The translations under genes and the position numbers were made by a program. From assembly GCA_022747635.1 (NCBI GenBank), contig JAKTNV010000002.1:1019001-1083000 (forward strand): a stretch of 64,000 nucleotides of DNA, written 5' to 3'. The stretch comes from Hetaerina americana. Taxonomy: Eukaryota; Arthropoda; Insecta; Odonata; Calopterygidae. Shown here piece by piece: positions 50,956 to 57,974 of this stretch (positions within the stretch are counted from its first letter, which is position 1; each line of letters begins with the position of its first letter). Below the pieces are notes generated by a model. The model saw only the letters and a list, made by a program, of their open reading frames with translations. It was not told the origin of the DNA and made no database searches.

Positions 50956-50996
50956 CATATACACACACACACACATATATATATACACACATATAT

Positions 50997-51047
<51 letters not shown>

Positions 51048-54000
51048 AAAATTATGTATAGTGTGAGTAAAAACACATCTATATCAGATGTGTGTAAAAA
51101 TACGTCTATGTTTGGATTTTTTCAATGTTTGTTACATAACATGCATCATCAGTTTTTAGATAATCTGAACATTTTTGTGTAGATAACGAGCGCGTTATCG
51201 ATGGGAAAAACAGTGGTCAAAAAATGTAGAATGCGCGTCATGTCACAGTGAATCTCAAAAACTAGGATAATTAGATACACATAAAATACATCAATTCTTA
51301 TGCAGCATGAGTTTCAATCATTTATCTCATCTCCACCCAAGCATATGTCATTAGGTGAATTTTGGGAATGATTTCAAAACGCCATAATTGACCTTAAGTG
51401 CATCATCACCAAGTGGTGCAAGCAAGAAGGAAGAGTAAGCTATTGAGATTTAAATGCACCACCCGCCCGCCACAGTTCCTGTTCCAGGATTCACAGGCTA
51501 AATGCTCCAAAGAGAACACATTCCCTCTTTATTTTATACCTGAATAAAAGAAGAAGCGAGGGAGTTCCTAGAACTTCCTTCAGGAGGGGGAATTGCAGGT
51601 GTCCTCCTGACGGAAGGAAGTCTGCTGCTAAGTAGTTCAGAGCTTTTTGCAACTGCCCTCGACTGAGGTGCATGAGATGATGATGGCAACGATGAAGTGC
51701 CAACTACTGGCGACTCTGGCTTATGCCATCCGCCGCTTGCCTTCACCTCCTTTTCTGCGGTTCCTCCTTCATTGGCATGTTTCAATCTGACATCCTTGGG
51801 GCCCAAGACAACCGACTCTTTGAGTACATCCTGCACAGGAAGCAAACTGGGGCTTTGTCGGCTACCAGAAACTGATCTGTCAGGAAGTTGCTGGGATACT
51901 GAAGTCATAACCTTTAGTGCAGGACCTAGAACCGACTGCTTCTGAGGGATCATTCTTATCTCTTCTTGCAATTCACTCACAAGAAGATCGGCTGAAATAG
52001 ATAGAAACAATATTGCTAATTGAGGCTCTCCATCAAAACACCAATGCCTTGCCAATATAACATCGAATAATGATTTCATGAGCACATATCAGAGACAACG
52101 ACTATCCACCATGAACTTCTACACCTACATCTTACCCTGCGATTCACCATGAGGGTGTGCGGCAGAGAGTAATACGTCGCCAGCCATTTGGGTAATTACT
52201 GATTATTAACATTCCATGTTATTATACTTTTGGAAATTTCAACTGTCAAATGTGACGTTTTATACTCCTGTGACCATGAATTTTGTGAGGGAATAAATGC
52301 ATAGATAATATTTATATTTTCCAACACAAAGTGACTCCGAAACTAATACTTATAGTAGACTGCCTTATGATCATTTAAGATTTTTCACAAAACAGTATTT
52401 CTCTGTGTTTTGTTAATTTCTGATATTTCTACTTTGGTTCATAGTCAAGATGAGCTCTAACCAATATGAAATAAAAACATTTTTAATTCAAAAAATACTT
52501 TTTTCATTCAAGTATTTGCTCACTATTCATTTGTCAGACCAAGTTCCTTAAATTCAACTCAGCAGATGCTGCACAGTAAACTCTCACAAATCCAGAATTT
52601 ATAGGGACAGAGGTGTTCTGTATTTAGCAAAATATGGATCATTTTCTGGATGGATGATCTGGAGCACACAAAATCATAACGACAGGACCAGGGCATATCA
52701 TAGCCAGAAGAAAGTAACAAGCCACATTGGCCATATACACACTCAAACACGAAAACCCACCACATGACTAACACATATTCAATCACATGGAAAATAGATA
52801 TAAGGAAAAGAGATAAGAACACAGAGAAGACGAATACAGGAATGGTGAAGAGAGAAGAAAGCACTTGTTTTAACTACATGTAAGATTTCAGTTTGCTCTT
52901 GAATGTAAAATTACCTGCTTCTGCATCTGCCCTGATGTTAATAAAGTCCTCGTCATCTTCATCACTGACCATGAGCACAGGTTTTGGATTGGCACGAGAG
53001 GCAGTTGGAAGATTTAGCGGTATAGTTTTGGTGACATTGCCAGATGCTTTCTCCTTAGGTTTCATTACAGCCTCTTTCTTCTCCTTGTTGACACTTTCAT
53101 CAAGCCTTTTTTCACCACCTGCCTTCACAGCTTCCAGCTTGCCTGACTTATTCTTCAACCCTTTCTTCCCCTTCTTTCCACCAAGATCCTTCTTGGTCAC
53201 CTCTACCTTCTTCTTGCGGTCCCTCTTGGCAGAATCCACATCACCATCAGCTCCAGGGATTTTCCTTTTTTTGGCTGCCTTCTCCTTATCCAAGCCACTT
53301 GAAGTGGCTTTCCTGGCATCTGTTGTGGCAACATACAAAGTATAGGGTAAACTTAAACAGCAAGGTTGCAGAAATGTACCAAATTAAAAAAATAATATTT
53401 CCCTCAGAGAACTGTATAGTATTATCACATTTTTGTGTCACTGATGCCGACTTTTCCAAGAGTCTTTACTGTGCCATTTTACATATTAATCATGCTAAAC
53501 TTCATCAAATTAGGGCCAAAAATAGATATATCAAAAAATATTTCCTTTGTGATGTCAAATATTCCAATCTCACAGCAGCAGCCAATGAAAAATTATATGA
53601 CATGTACCACATATCTCTATTAATTATTCCCCTAGTTAAAATTTTACAAAAACCTGAGCTCATAGATGGGAAATTTAAGGGAACTTGTAGCATTCGATAA
53701 GAAAGAGAAACAGACAATCAACCTTATTTATCTTTAACACATAAATGGCTACATATTAAATTCAGAGTTCTGGTGCACTATTCAATTACTTAAAGGAAAG
53801 TATCTCACCTAAGCTAGCAAGGGTAACCTCTTGTAGCTTCTGTAGAACTTGAAGTAACCATGATATAAATTTTTCAGTGTGTGTTCCAAGGAAAAGTTGT
53901 AAATCCTCGACCATTTCAATTTTAGTTCTGTTGTTGGCAACCATTACCATTATGTAATCAGGAAGTTCTTCATCTGAAATTAAGCATGATGTAAAATTAA

Positions 54001-57000
54001 AATTTTTTCAAACAATGATTTCAACATATGTTAAAGCATCTGTTTTTTAACACATCATATAAATGCAACTCTTGAGTTTAAAATGCCCACTAATACTCAC
54101 TACAAGCATAATTATTTAGTACATACTCAGGATAGTCATTAGCTTCCAACATTTATTATTAGCAATGACAACACCTAACGAATTTATTAGTAATTGACTA
54201 ACATATCACATTAGTAGATGGATACAGAGCAGGAGAAAAAAATAACATGTGGAAGTATATTCATCACTTTGGGAAGTGAGCCATGAACTTTGATTGATGT
54301 TCATAGAACAATCTGAAATGTGAAAATAATATTTGACTCAATTTACGGGTAACATTTTTGAACACAAGGTCATACTCTTTAGATAGCATGGAAAATTATT
54401 TATGATCATTAATTCTCCGTAACTGCCAGCTAGGCAGGTTAAACACCAGTTATAAGGATTTTTATGGCCATTCCTCATGCATTGCACCATTTTCCAGAGC
54501 ATGACAGCTCACTTCCTGAGGTCAATGCAGACAATCATGGCCACAAACCATGTTTGTGTGCATTTGATTGTTTGAAAGTCATTAGTGTGTTTTGCAGAGC
54601 GATCCGAAGTGAAATAAGCACTCAGTAAGATTGATTTTACTTTCCTTTTCTTACTCCGCAAGGTGCTTGGTGGGAGCCTTTTAAAGGAGTCATTCTTCAG
54701 ACTCCTTGTTCATGTGTGTGAGTTTCATGTGGACACTGGCCAAAAAAGCTAATAGGCCAGTGTCCAGCACCAGCCTACATGTGGGAATAATAATAGTGTC
54801 ATGCTTAAAAAAGTGAATCATTGGAAACTCTTTAAACCCTCCTCCCTTTGGCACATCCAAAATTGCTCTTCATTTCAATGGGAATGCATAGCTTGAATAC
54901 ACACACACTTTGTTTACTGCTCAAACTGATTACCTGGACAGACATCTCTTCAGAGAGCACAGATGTGATGGACAATCCTTTACCTTCTTGCAAAATACAA
55001 TATACACTGAAAGCTGTTAGTTTACGAAAAAAATGGGTTAATCCTTTACATTGACTCCAAATCAACGAAATACTAAAGTTCTTTCTCCTCCTACTTTCCA
55101 CCCGTGCTTTCCAAGAAAACATTTTACATTTTCTGATATTACAGTTTTCACTGCTCAATAGCAGGTTTTTTTTACAAAATTTCTCTAGGTACTTCAAAAT
55201 AACAAGTTGGTCTGGTAAAAACCTATATTTAATTAATATGTATATAAACTGGTAACTTCCAATTCCCCCTGCATTTCCCATGTGTATTCACCCCTAAGAT
55301 GGAGTTTGAACCAGGTGCTAGCCATTATCAAATTCCTTCTCGCGCAAATCTGAATAGGCTTTATCTGTAACTTCTATCCTAAATCGTATCATTATCTGTA
55401 ACTCTATCATTGCCTACCATGTTCCTATCCCCCATCACTTCTATTGGCACATCTTTTTGAATATCCTACTACGTTTTCTACCCCACTCCCTTTGCTACAG
55501 CCATTACACCTCATTTTCATTAATTGATAAAAATGCCATATAATTTTCCTCCTTCATTGACCATAAACAAAGATACCTAGAAGATATTTTTATGAATTAC
55601 TTCAATGAGTTTACTAAACTTCAATATTTTATTCATAGAAAATTCTAATTTCTTAAAATAGGGTTAGTTAAATAGGATATGTGTAGAACAGAAAGTTTGC
55701 TCCGTTTATATGGAGAACCAGTCAATTTCAGAACATTACTTTATCGAGGGTTTTGGAGTAGCAAGCAGCAATCACTAGGTATACTCGCAGTGACAGAATA
55801 AAACCCCATAAGATGTATGTCGGTCCACTTTCCAAAAATAATGGCAGAAGTCCATTTTCCTGTCGAATGCCCAGGCAATGTTTCCTAGTAGTGTCCATAA
55901 AAAAATATATCTGCAATGAACCTCTAGGGAATATTTTGAAGCTGAGTGTAAGTGCAACAAAAAGAACAGCATGGACAACCTAATGTAAGTACATTGTTGA
56001 TTGAACCCCGTATTTTTATTCAGAAATAGCCAATCAAAAACAGCCAAGTTGGCTGTTGATTGACAAAAAAATGCAAAAACTATAACGAAAAATAAGTTAC
56101 TAGTATATAAAAAAGGATTTAACACACTTAACATAAAATCTTGAACTAGGTTTTAGGAAGAAAACCTTTCAAATGGACAAGCTAACGAGAATATATAACA
56201 CAAAGTCCATCATAGTGCACCATAGGGTACATACGTAGGTAAATTGAACTAATAAGCCAAGCAGTTTCTTGATTGAGGATTTGAATGATGATGAGTAAAA
56301 AAAAAGATTTCAGAAGTTAGAAAGAGAGTGGGTGTGTGACCGTGGGCAAGCAGAATGCAATCCCCTGGTTACAAAAGATGACAGCTGGAAAAACCTTTAA
56401 ATGATTCAGTCTGCTTTGCATTTAATTAATTTACACTATTAATAACAATATTTTTCGCAAATTTAAGTTATTTCTCCAACTAACTCTAGTAAATCAATGC
56501 AGAAATAAAAATCATACTGACCAGAAGAAACCCTACGTCTACGAGGAACTAATTCAAGCATACTTAAGTTAAATTCCGCTAATTCAGACTTAACACAACA
56601 TATTGTATACCATACGCATAACATATGATATTAGTTATTATTTCAATACTATTACCTAATGAATAAATATTTCTGCCAACTGTTGACTACGATTTCTCTT
56701 GCGGTAACGTTAGTCTATCGCAAAAGATCATTTCTATAAACATACAATGGATTCAAAAACTTTAAGACTGCCTACTTTATTTCCAATTTCTTTTGCAGTC
56801 CATCACTAGTTACGTATAGAAAATAATAATATAAATCTTTTAGCCTAAATAGGAAATCACCGTATTATATACATTTCGAAGATTACGTATGGCATAAAAA
56901 ATAAGACCATATTAAATGTGAATATATATGGAATGCAAAACGTAAACTTAGCTCTGGTGGCAAAGATAAAGAATTACATCGGTGTAAATGTGCACGAGAC

Positions 57001-57511
57001 AGATTGTAACTTAACATAAAAATTGTCCTAAAGACACGTCTATGTCCTTTCTAACCTCCGATATTTTTGCAACAACCCGAACATAATACGATTCGCGTAT
57101 TCAGAGGCATTCACACCAAGAAAATTTAATCGCCTTGTCTTTGGTTCGAGAAATAAGCGTCGGAACTTGCCACTAGACTGAGTTTTGATTCAATAAAGAC
57201 ATTTTCTTACCCTTTCTTTGCTCAAATTGATAGCTCTGACCAAATAGCAAAAACAGAAATTTCATCGCTATAAAAACCTGTTTTCACTCACCTACATAGA
57301 CTCCCAGCTCCACGAGTTTTGCTTTGATTGCAGACTGAAACAAATAATTTTATTGTACATAATCCAAAGCAAATAGTTCCGGAACGTACAAATTAATGAA
57401 CTATCACTCCGTTCTGTTCATTTTTCATTACGGTAAATATTTTTTTGGACACTCAATTGAAATTCACTTTACCTTAATTTTTTGACTCACTTCAACACCA
57501 ATTCCTTCCAT
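20633..57511 (-). CDS. ZC3H14: ZC3H14/Nab2, nuclear poly(A)-binding CCCH zinc-finger protein (13 coding exons)
   Basis: ZC3H14 (Nab2 in Drosophila) binds poly(A) tails in the nucleus and limits their length; this function is known from the family. Coding exons, in transcript order: 57511-57473, 57334-57292, 53973-53809, 53319-52915, 51991-51540, 49340-49041, 48833-48737, 48645-48283, 46686-46096, 43005-42897, 42085-41949, 34725-34634, 20743-20633. All junctions are GT-AG and the phases agree, giving 2,904 nt or 967 residues plus stop. Residues 1-83 resemble the family's PWI-like domain. Residues 83-218 are Lys-rich with KKRK-type nuclear signals, and 501-622 are Gln-rich. Five CCCH fingers start at Cys833, 854, 873, 914 and 933. 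The protein is longer than human ZC3H14 (about 736 residues), mostly in the middle. Alternative exons cannot be excluded. Confidence 0.95.
20744..22167 (-). other. ZC3H14: Start of intron 12, no inserts recognised
   Basis: The 3' end of intron 12 in transcript terms. AT-rich, with no transposon ends or exon-like reading frames that I recognise. Confidence 0.4.
22168..26065 (+). repeat. 3.1 kb duplicated unit, copy 2 (with mariner insert)
   Basis: Same sequence as 448-3,590, lying inside ZC3H14 intron 12. The offset is exactly 21,720 bp before the insertion point and 22,475 after it; the difference of 755 is the 753 bp mariner plus its TA duplication. The last ~36 bp differ at four positions from copy 1 and end at GTAAT, directly against another inverted-repeat element at 26,066. 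Confidence 0.9.
23415..24167 (+). mobile_element. Internally deleted mariner, recently inserted
   Basis: 753 bp with perfect 33 bp terminal inverted repeats (outer end CGAGGGTCATCCGGAAAG) and TA duplications at 23,413-23,414 and 24,168-24,169. The plus-strand ORF at 23,567-23,974 encodes the N-terminal transposase domain ([41 protein letters not shown]), an HTH_48-type DNA-binding region. It then jumps to the C-terminal end ([20 protein letters not shown], ending GDYVEK at about 24,067). The whole DDD catalytic core is deleted. Copy 1 of the host repeat shows the unoccupied site. Confidence 0.93.
26066..26459. mobile_element. TIR element abutting copy 2 of the repeat
   Basis: 46 bp terminal inverted repeats at 26,066-26,111 and 26,414-26,459, differing at one position, with outer end GGACAGGCCTCAA and inner part TTGGGCGCCACGCTG. 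The interior of about 300 bp has no transposase, so it looks like a MITE. No obvious target duplication is seen. Class not assigned. Confidence 0.7.
26840..29539 (+). pseudogene. CR1-like non-LTR retrotransposon, 5' part (degenerate)
   Basis: Pieces in order on the plus strand: an endonuclease start ([25 protein letters not shown]), [10 protein letters not shown] around 27,206-27,240, then [11 protein letters not shown] and the endonuclease end GISDHRTV (27,414-27,440). RT blocks follow: [43 protein letters not shown] and [18 protein letters not shown], then the catalytic position, normally YADD but here AHDAG, then [14 protein letters not shown]. Many stops and frameshifts make it dead. A non-LINE-like stretch at about 27,650-27,890 may be a further insertion. 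The clade is judged from RT motifs only. Confidence 0.85.
29540..29851 (-). mobile_element. tRNA-derived SINE inside the LINE
   Basis: Reading the minus strand, the head (29,850 downward) is tRNA-like: GGGGATCGAGATGGTGCGGG as the A-box region and GGTTCAAATCCC as a B box. A ~230 bp body follows, ending in a (CTA)n tail at 29,540. A 7 bp duplication, GATTAAA, flanks it (29,533-29,539 and 29,852-29,858), and the host LINE continues on the other side. Confidence 0.85.
29859..30135 (+). pseudogene. CR1-like non-LTR retrotransposon, 3' end after the SINE
   Basis: Continues the element interrupted at 29,540. The C-terminal motif [16 protein letters not shown] (about 29,989-30,035) is the usual end of CR1-type ORF2 (SFFPRTIRDWN-type). 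The 3' end lies near TGTAGGGTATATATAAATAA at about 30,130. Confidence 0.75.
30136..31092. other. Unassigned, partly GC-rich
   Basis: Part of intron 12. About 30,650-31,020 is GC-richer, with a 162-codon minus-strand open frame (30,462-30,950) lacking any domain or splice support, and a short GA run at 31,031-31,045. I do not call a gene. Confidence 0.3.
31093..31769 (+). mobile_element. 3' fragment of the same LINE as at 16.2-17.4 kb
   Basis: Starts TTCTCAACAGAGGAAAG, matching 16,731 onward. The copies stay alignable with indels through the CECMMEEN-type region to the end GGGCCAAATTATTATTATT. Strongly 5'-truncated and more decayed than the 16 kb copy. Confidence 0.85.
31770..32311. other. 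No element recognised (intron 12)
   Basis: AT-rich intronic sequence between a LINE tail and a small MITE. No motif of note. Confidence 0.3.
32312..32562. mobile_element. Small MITE with ~22 bp inverted termini
   Basis: The left end, CGGGTGCGGCGCTTAAAACC, and the complement of the right end, CGAGGGTGCGGCGCTTAAAT, match after a small offset, enclosing about 250 bp of non-coding sequence. No convincing target duplication. Superfamily unknown. Confidence 0.5.
32790..32860 (-). repeat. tRNA-like SINE head
   Basis: Reading the minus strand: GGTGGTGTAGAGTGCTCCAC (A-box-like), ATTGGAGGGTCTA, then a B box GGCTTGAATCC (plus 32,803-32,813). The spacing fits a tRNA-derived promoter. The body toward lower coordinates is too degraded to delimit. 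Confidence 0.5.
33235..34495 (+). mobile_element. Complete-length mariner, inactivated
   Basis: About 1,261 bp, the normal mariner size, with imperfect TIRs (TGAGGGTTGTATGAAAAG at the left; the right end complement begins TGAGGGTGGTCAAG) and TA at 33,233-33,234. The transposase is readable in three frames with several stops. An N-terminal HTH starts near 33,401. [16 protein letters not shown] follows, then [13 protein letters not shown] with the first Asp, [11 protein letters not shown] with the second Asp, [13 protein letters not shown], and a C-terminal [13 protein letters not shown]. Frameshifts and stops rule out activity. Confidence 0.88.
34634..34725 (-). CDS. ZC3H14: ZC3H14 coding exon 12, CCCH finger 4
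   Basis: Encodes [13 protein letters not shown] and finger 4 [16 protein letters not shown] (residues 914-929). Acceptor TTTTTCAG, donor GTAAGTGC. It is isolated by introns of 7.2 kb upstream and 13.9 kb downstream, both full of transposons. Confidence 0.95.
35110..35810 (-). mobile_element. Non-LTR retrotransposon 3' part in ZC3H14 intron 11
   Basis: Minus strand reads, in order: [111 protein letters not shown], and [13 protein letters not shown] at the end. This is the thumb and C-terminal region of a LINE RT family very common in arthropods. The catalytic palm is missing. Same strand as the host gene. Confidence 0.85.
36290..36660 (+). mobile_element. Mariner fragment, internally deleted
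   Basis: [20 protein letters not shown] (a composite of two frames, around 36,325-36,380) matches the mariner linker region, followed by [10 protein letters not shown]. After a gap the C-terminus appears: FYAK, a frame shift, then [20 protein letters not shown] at about 36,575-36,640. The catalytic domain is lost. Confidence 0.7.
37060..37262 (-). mobile_element. Possible non-LTR fragment
   Basis: The minus-strand frame contains [17 protein letters not shown], resembling the [13 protein letters not shown] region of the 35 kb LINE. Weak and short, directly next to a SINE. Confidence 0.35.
37263..37385 (-). repeat. tRNA-derived SINE, copy A
   Basis: Minus strand: GGCATCTTAACTGGCTACAGC (A-box-like), AAATTTGAATTCC (degenerate B box), then a tail ending CTGCATTGTAAGTTAG. 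The same arrangement recurs in opposite orientation at 37,556-37,695, so this is one SINE family. Confidence 0.55.
37556..37695 (+). repeat. tRNA-derived SINE, copy B (inverted relative to copy A)
   Basis: Plus strand: TAGCTTAACTGGCTAGAGAA (A-box-like), CGGCTTAAAATCC (B-box-like), then CTCTGAAACTGTTGCATTG near the end. The shared head and tail with copy A support a common family. Confidence 0.55.
37700..40135. other. Intron 11, no elements recognised
   Basis: AT-rich intronic sequence. The short open frames (38,303-38,503 minus; 39,157-39,423 plus) lack known domains. I see no splice-bounded exon that fits the ZC3H14 reading frame. Confidence 0.35.
40136..41150 (+). mobile_element. Mariner remnant in ZC3H14 intron 11
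   Basis: Begins near GGGTGTACCGGGTGCATC. N-terminal [43 protein letters not shown] and [13 protein letters not shown]. Then [19 protein letters not shown], and [11 protein letters not shown], where the first catalytic Asp (normally GDE) has become Asn. Parts of the catalytic domain are rearranged or lost, and the region ends [20 protein letters not shown]. The 3' TIR is not recognised. Confidence 0.75.
41949..42085 (-). CDS. ZC3H14: ZC3H14 coding exon 11, CCCH fingers 2 and 3
   Basis: Completes finger 2, [17 protein letters not shown] (residues 854-870), and contains finger 3, [16 protein letters not shown] (873-888; C-x5-C-x4-C-x3-H). These match the vertebrate protein closely (FPNCKF-KCL-VHPNCKYDA-CT-DCPFTH). 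A Pro/Ala-rich linker follows. Acceptor TTTCCAG, donor GTAAGCTG. Confidence 0.96.
42390..42645 (-). repeat. tRNA-derived SINE in ZC3H14 intron 10
   Basis: Minus strand head: GTGGTAGTGCAGGGGTAGAG (A-box region) and GGTTCGATTCC (B box; plus 42,578-42,588), a well preserved tRNA-like promoter. The body extends to about 42,390. The left limit is estimated. Confidence 0.7.
42897..43005 (-). CDS. ZC3H14: ZC3H14 coding exon 10, first CCCH finger
   Basis: Encodes [13 protein letters not shown], then finger 1 [17 protein letters not shown] (C-x5-C-x5-C-x3-H; Cys833, Cys839, Cys845, His849), and the start of finger 2 at PCK. The intron splits the Lys codon right after the first Cys of finger 2. Acceptor GTCATTTTAG with a strong pyrimidine tract, donor GTAAGTGT. 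Confidence 0.95.
43006..44292 (-). other. ZC3H14: Intron 9, 3' part
   Basis: Intronic sequence between exon 10 and the Tigger element. Several short open frames, none with a domain or splice context. Confidence 0.35.
44293..45286 (+). mobile_element. Deleted Tigger/pogo-type element in intron 9
   Basis: TIRs of about 24 bp (outer CAGTCAAATCTCG) flanked by TA at 44,291-44,292 and 45,287-45,288. The plus strand has the end of a DDE_1 (CENP-B-like) transposase: [34 protein letters not shown], then in a shifted frame [13 protein letters not shown] (the helical part after the catalytic core) and an acidic C-terminus to the stop at about 45,192. The N-terminal CENP-B HTH and the first catalytic Asp are missing. 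Near the ends the repeated phrase GCTACTATGCCACTCTCGCT extends the termini. Confidence 0.88.
45755..45840. repeat. Imperfect hairpin in intron 9
   Basis: Left arm 45,755-45,789 and right arm 45,807-45,840 pair over TTTATGAC/GTCATAAA and CTTCAATGCATAG-like blocks around a 17 bp loop. A possible tiny MITE or folded-RNA remnant. Confidence 0.45.
46096..46686 (-). CDS. ZC3H14: ZC3H14 coding exon 9, acidic
   Basis: The longest exon (591 nt; residues about 622-819). Starts [20 protein letters not shown] and ends [10 protein letters not shown]. Acidic and Ser/Thr-rich, with no folded domain recognised. It contains [11 protein letters not shown], a segment like the conserved F-VTL-G motif of ZC3H14 proteins upstream of the fingers. 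Acceptor ATTTACAG, donor GTAAGTTC. Confidence 0.88.
46687..48282 (-). other. ZC3H14: Intron 8
   Basis: 1.6 kb, AT-rich, with no transposon I recognise. Confidence 0.4.
48283..48645 (-). CDS. ZC3H14: ZC3H14 coding exon 8, glutamine-rich
   Basis: Residues about 501-622, from [20 protein letters not shown] through many Gln repeats ([29 protein letters not shown]) to SSQSSLAS. Gln-rich segments are known in Nab2-type proteins. Acceptor TTGAAACAG, donor GTAAGACA, phase 1 at both ends. Confidence 0.88.
48737..48833 (-). CDS. ZC3H14: ZC3H14 coding exon 7 (small)
   Basis: 97 nt: [20 protein letters not shown] then [12 protein letters not shown]. Acceptor TTAATTACAG, donor GTAGTTAT. Without a splice at this donor the frame hits a stop a few codons later. 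The inferred intron to exon 8 is only 91 bp, by far the shortest of the gene. Confidence 0.78.
49041..49340 (-). CDS. ZC3H14: ZC3H14 coding exon 6
   Basis: Exactly 300 nt, phase 0 at both ends, so it could be skipped without a frame shift. Encodes residues 369-468, including [20 protein letters not shown] and an Ala/Lys/Val-rich end finishing VEPQL. Acceptor ATTTTCAAG, donor GTAAGAAG. Confidence 0.85.
49688..49759. repeat. Perfect 32 bp inverted repeat with 8 bp loop
   Basis: Left arm 49,688-49,719 begins AAATGAAAAAGAAACACTTT, and the right arm 49,728-49,759 is its exact complement. The loop is TTAAAGTG. It lies in intron 5 of ZC3H14, so the pre-mRNA could form a miRNA-precursor-sized hairpin. 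Confidence 0.85.
50916..51046. repeat. CA/TA microsatellite
   Basis: Alternating (CA)n and (TA)n blocks in ZC3H14 intron 5. They cause spurious Tyr/Ile-rich open frames on both strands. Confidence 0.95.
51540..51991 (-). CDS. ZC3H14: ZC3H14 coding exon 5, low-complexity linker
   Basis: Residues about 218-368, from [16 protein letters not shown] to NSLASSFIQ. Ser/Pro-rich with no folded domain visible. Acceptor ATTTCAG, donor GTATAAAA. Supported mainly by frame continuity and clean splice sites. Confidence 0.85.
51992..52914 (-). other. ZC3H14: Intron 4
   Basis: Just over 0.9 kb; the open frames here lack domains and the exons on both sides join in frame without it. Confidence 0.5.
52915..53319 (-). 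CDS. ZC3H14: ZC3H14 coding exon 4, lysine-rich
   Basis: Residues about 83-218. Very basic, with KKRK, KRDRKKK and [15 protein letters not shown] clusters that would serve as nuclear localisation signals, then an acidic [18 protein letters not shown] stretch at the end. The acidic motif also occurs in family members. Acceptor CACAACAG, donor GTAATTTT. Confidence 0.9.
53809..53973 (-). CDS. ZC3H14: ZC3H14 coding exon 3, core of the PWI-like domain
   Basis: Encodes [20 protein letters not shown] and [20 protein letters not shown], the strongly conserved centre of the Nab2/ZC3H14 N-terminal domain, to about residue 83. Acceptor ATTTCAG, donor GTGAGATA, phase 1 to phase 1. A 3.3 kb intron (53,974-57,291) precedes it. 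Confidence 0.95.
53974..57291 (-). other. ZC3H14: Intron 2, with a short hairpin at 54,731-54,765
   Basis: 3.3 kb. A small perfect inverted repeat (GGACACTGGCC and complement, 13 bp loop) lies at 54,731-54,765. No transposon or exon is otherwise seen. The start at 57,511 and exon 2 fit the family, so I see no need for an extra exon here. Confidence 0.4.
57292..57334 (-). CDS. ZC3H14: ZC3H14 coding exon 2
   Basis: Acceptor TTTCAG, then [14 protein letters not shown], then donor GTGAGTG; ends in phase 1. Continues the PWI-like N-terminal fold (family consensus [22 protein letters not shown]). Confidence 0.93.
57473..57511 (-). CDS. ZC3H14: ZC3H14 coding exon 1
   Basis: Encodes [13 protein letters not shown], the start of the family's N-terminal domain (human begins MEIGTEISRKIRSAIKGKLQ). 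The exon ends after a whole codon at donor GTAAAGTG. No upstream in-frame ATG is needed and the start matches the family, so the start is secure. Confidence 0.92.
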
Positions 57512-57974
57512 ATTGTTCTAAATGAATTGACTTGAACAAATTTTGCATAAAACAGCTATCCACAATGAGCTTGGCATGTCCGCGTACTGTCACGCTTGCA
57601 ATATGTCACCACTCTCCCCAACACCCCTTCCAACAACTTTCTTCGTCCTAAACATACGCACGAAAGAAATCATTTGTTATCGATCGTTTTCTTGATGTTC
57701 TTTTCTCTTTTCCATTGTCTATTTAGACCAATGAGGGAAATTTGAGAAGCGAATATTTTAGGCAAAGGAAATGTAGTCGTAGGATTTATTGCATCTGGAA
57801 TATAAGAAATATATTAAATTTTTGTGATATACTAGGAACACTTCAGTATTGTACATGAAACACCATAAACTGAAGTCCTTGGTCAGTTTTTTTTTAATAT
57901 TAAAATTTGAAATCTTAAGGAGGCAGGAAAAATGGATGCCGGACATATTGACTGGCATTCCAGATGATGCAATG
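57512..57974 (-). promoter_or_regulatory. 5' flank of ZC3H14, probable promoter and 5' UTR
   Basis: Less than 0.5 kb separates the ATG from the large inverted repeat. A modestly GC/C-rich patch (about 57,570-57,640) stands out. I see no clear TATA box at a fixed distance and cannot place the start site; an upstream non-coding exon is possible. Confidence 0.35.

Noticed and set aside
50843..51182. Tyr/Ile-rich open frames of 77 and 98 codons on both strands
   Set aside because: They are translations of the CA/TA microsatellite at 50,916-51,046.
52893..53345. 150-codon plus-strand open frame
   Set aside because: Antisense shadow of ZC3H14 exon 4; the Lys codons of that exon give Phe/Leu on the other strand.
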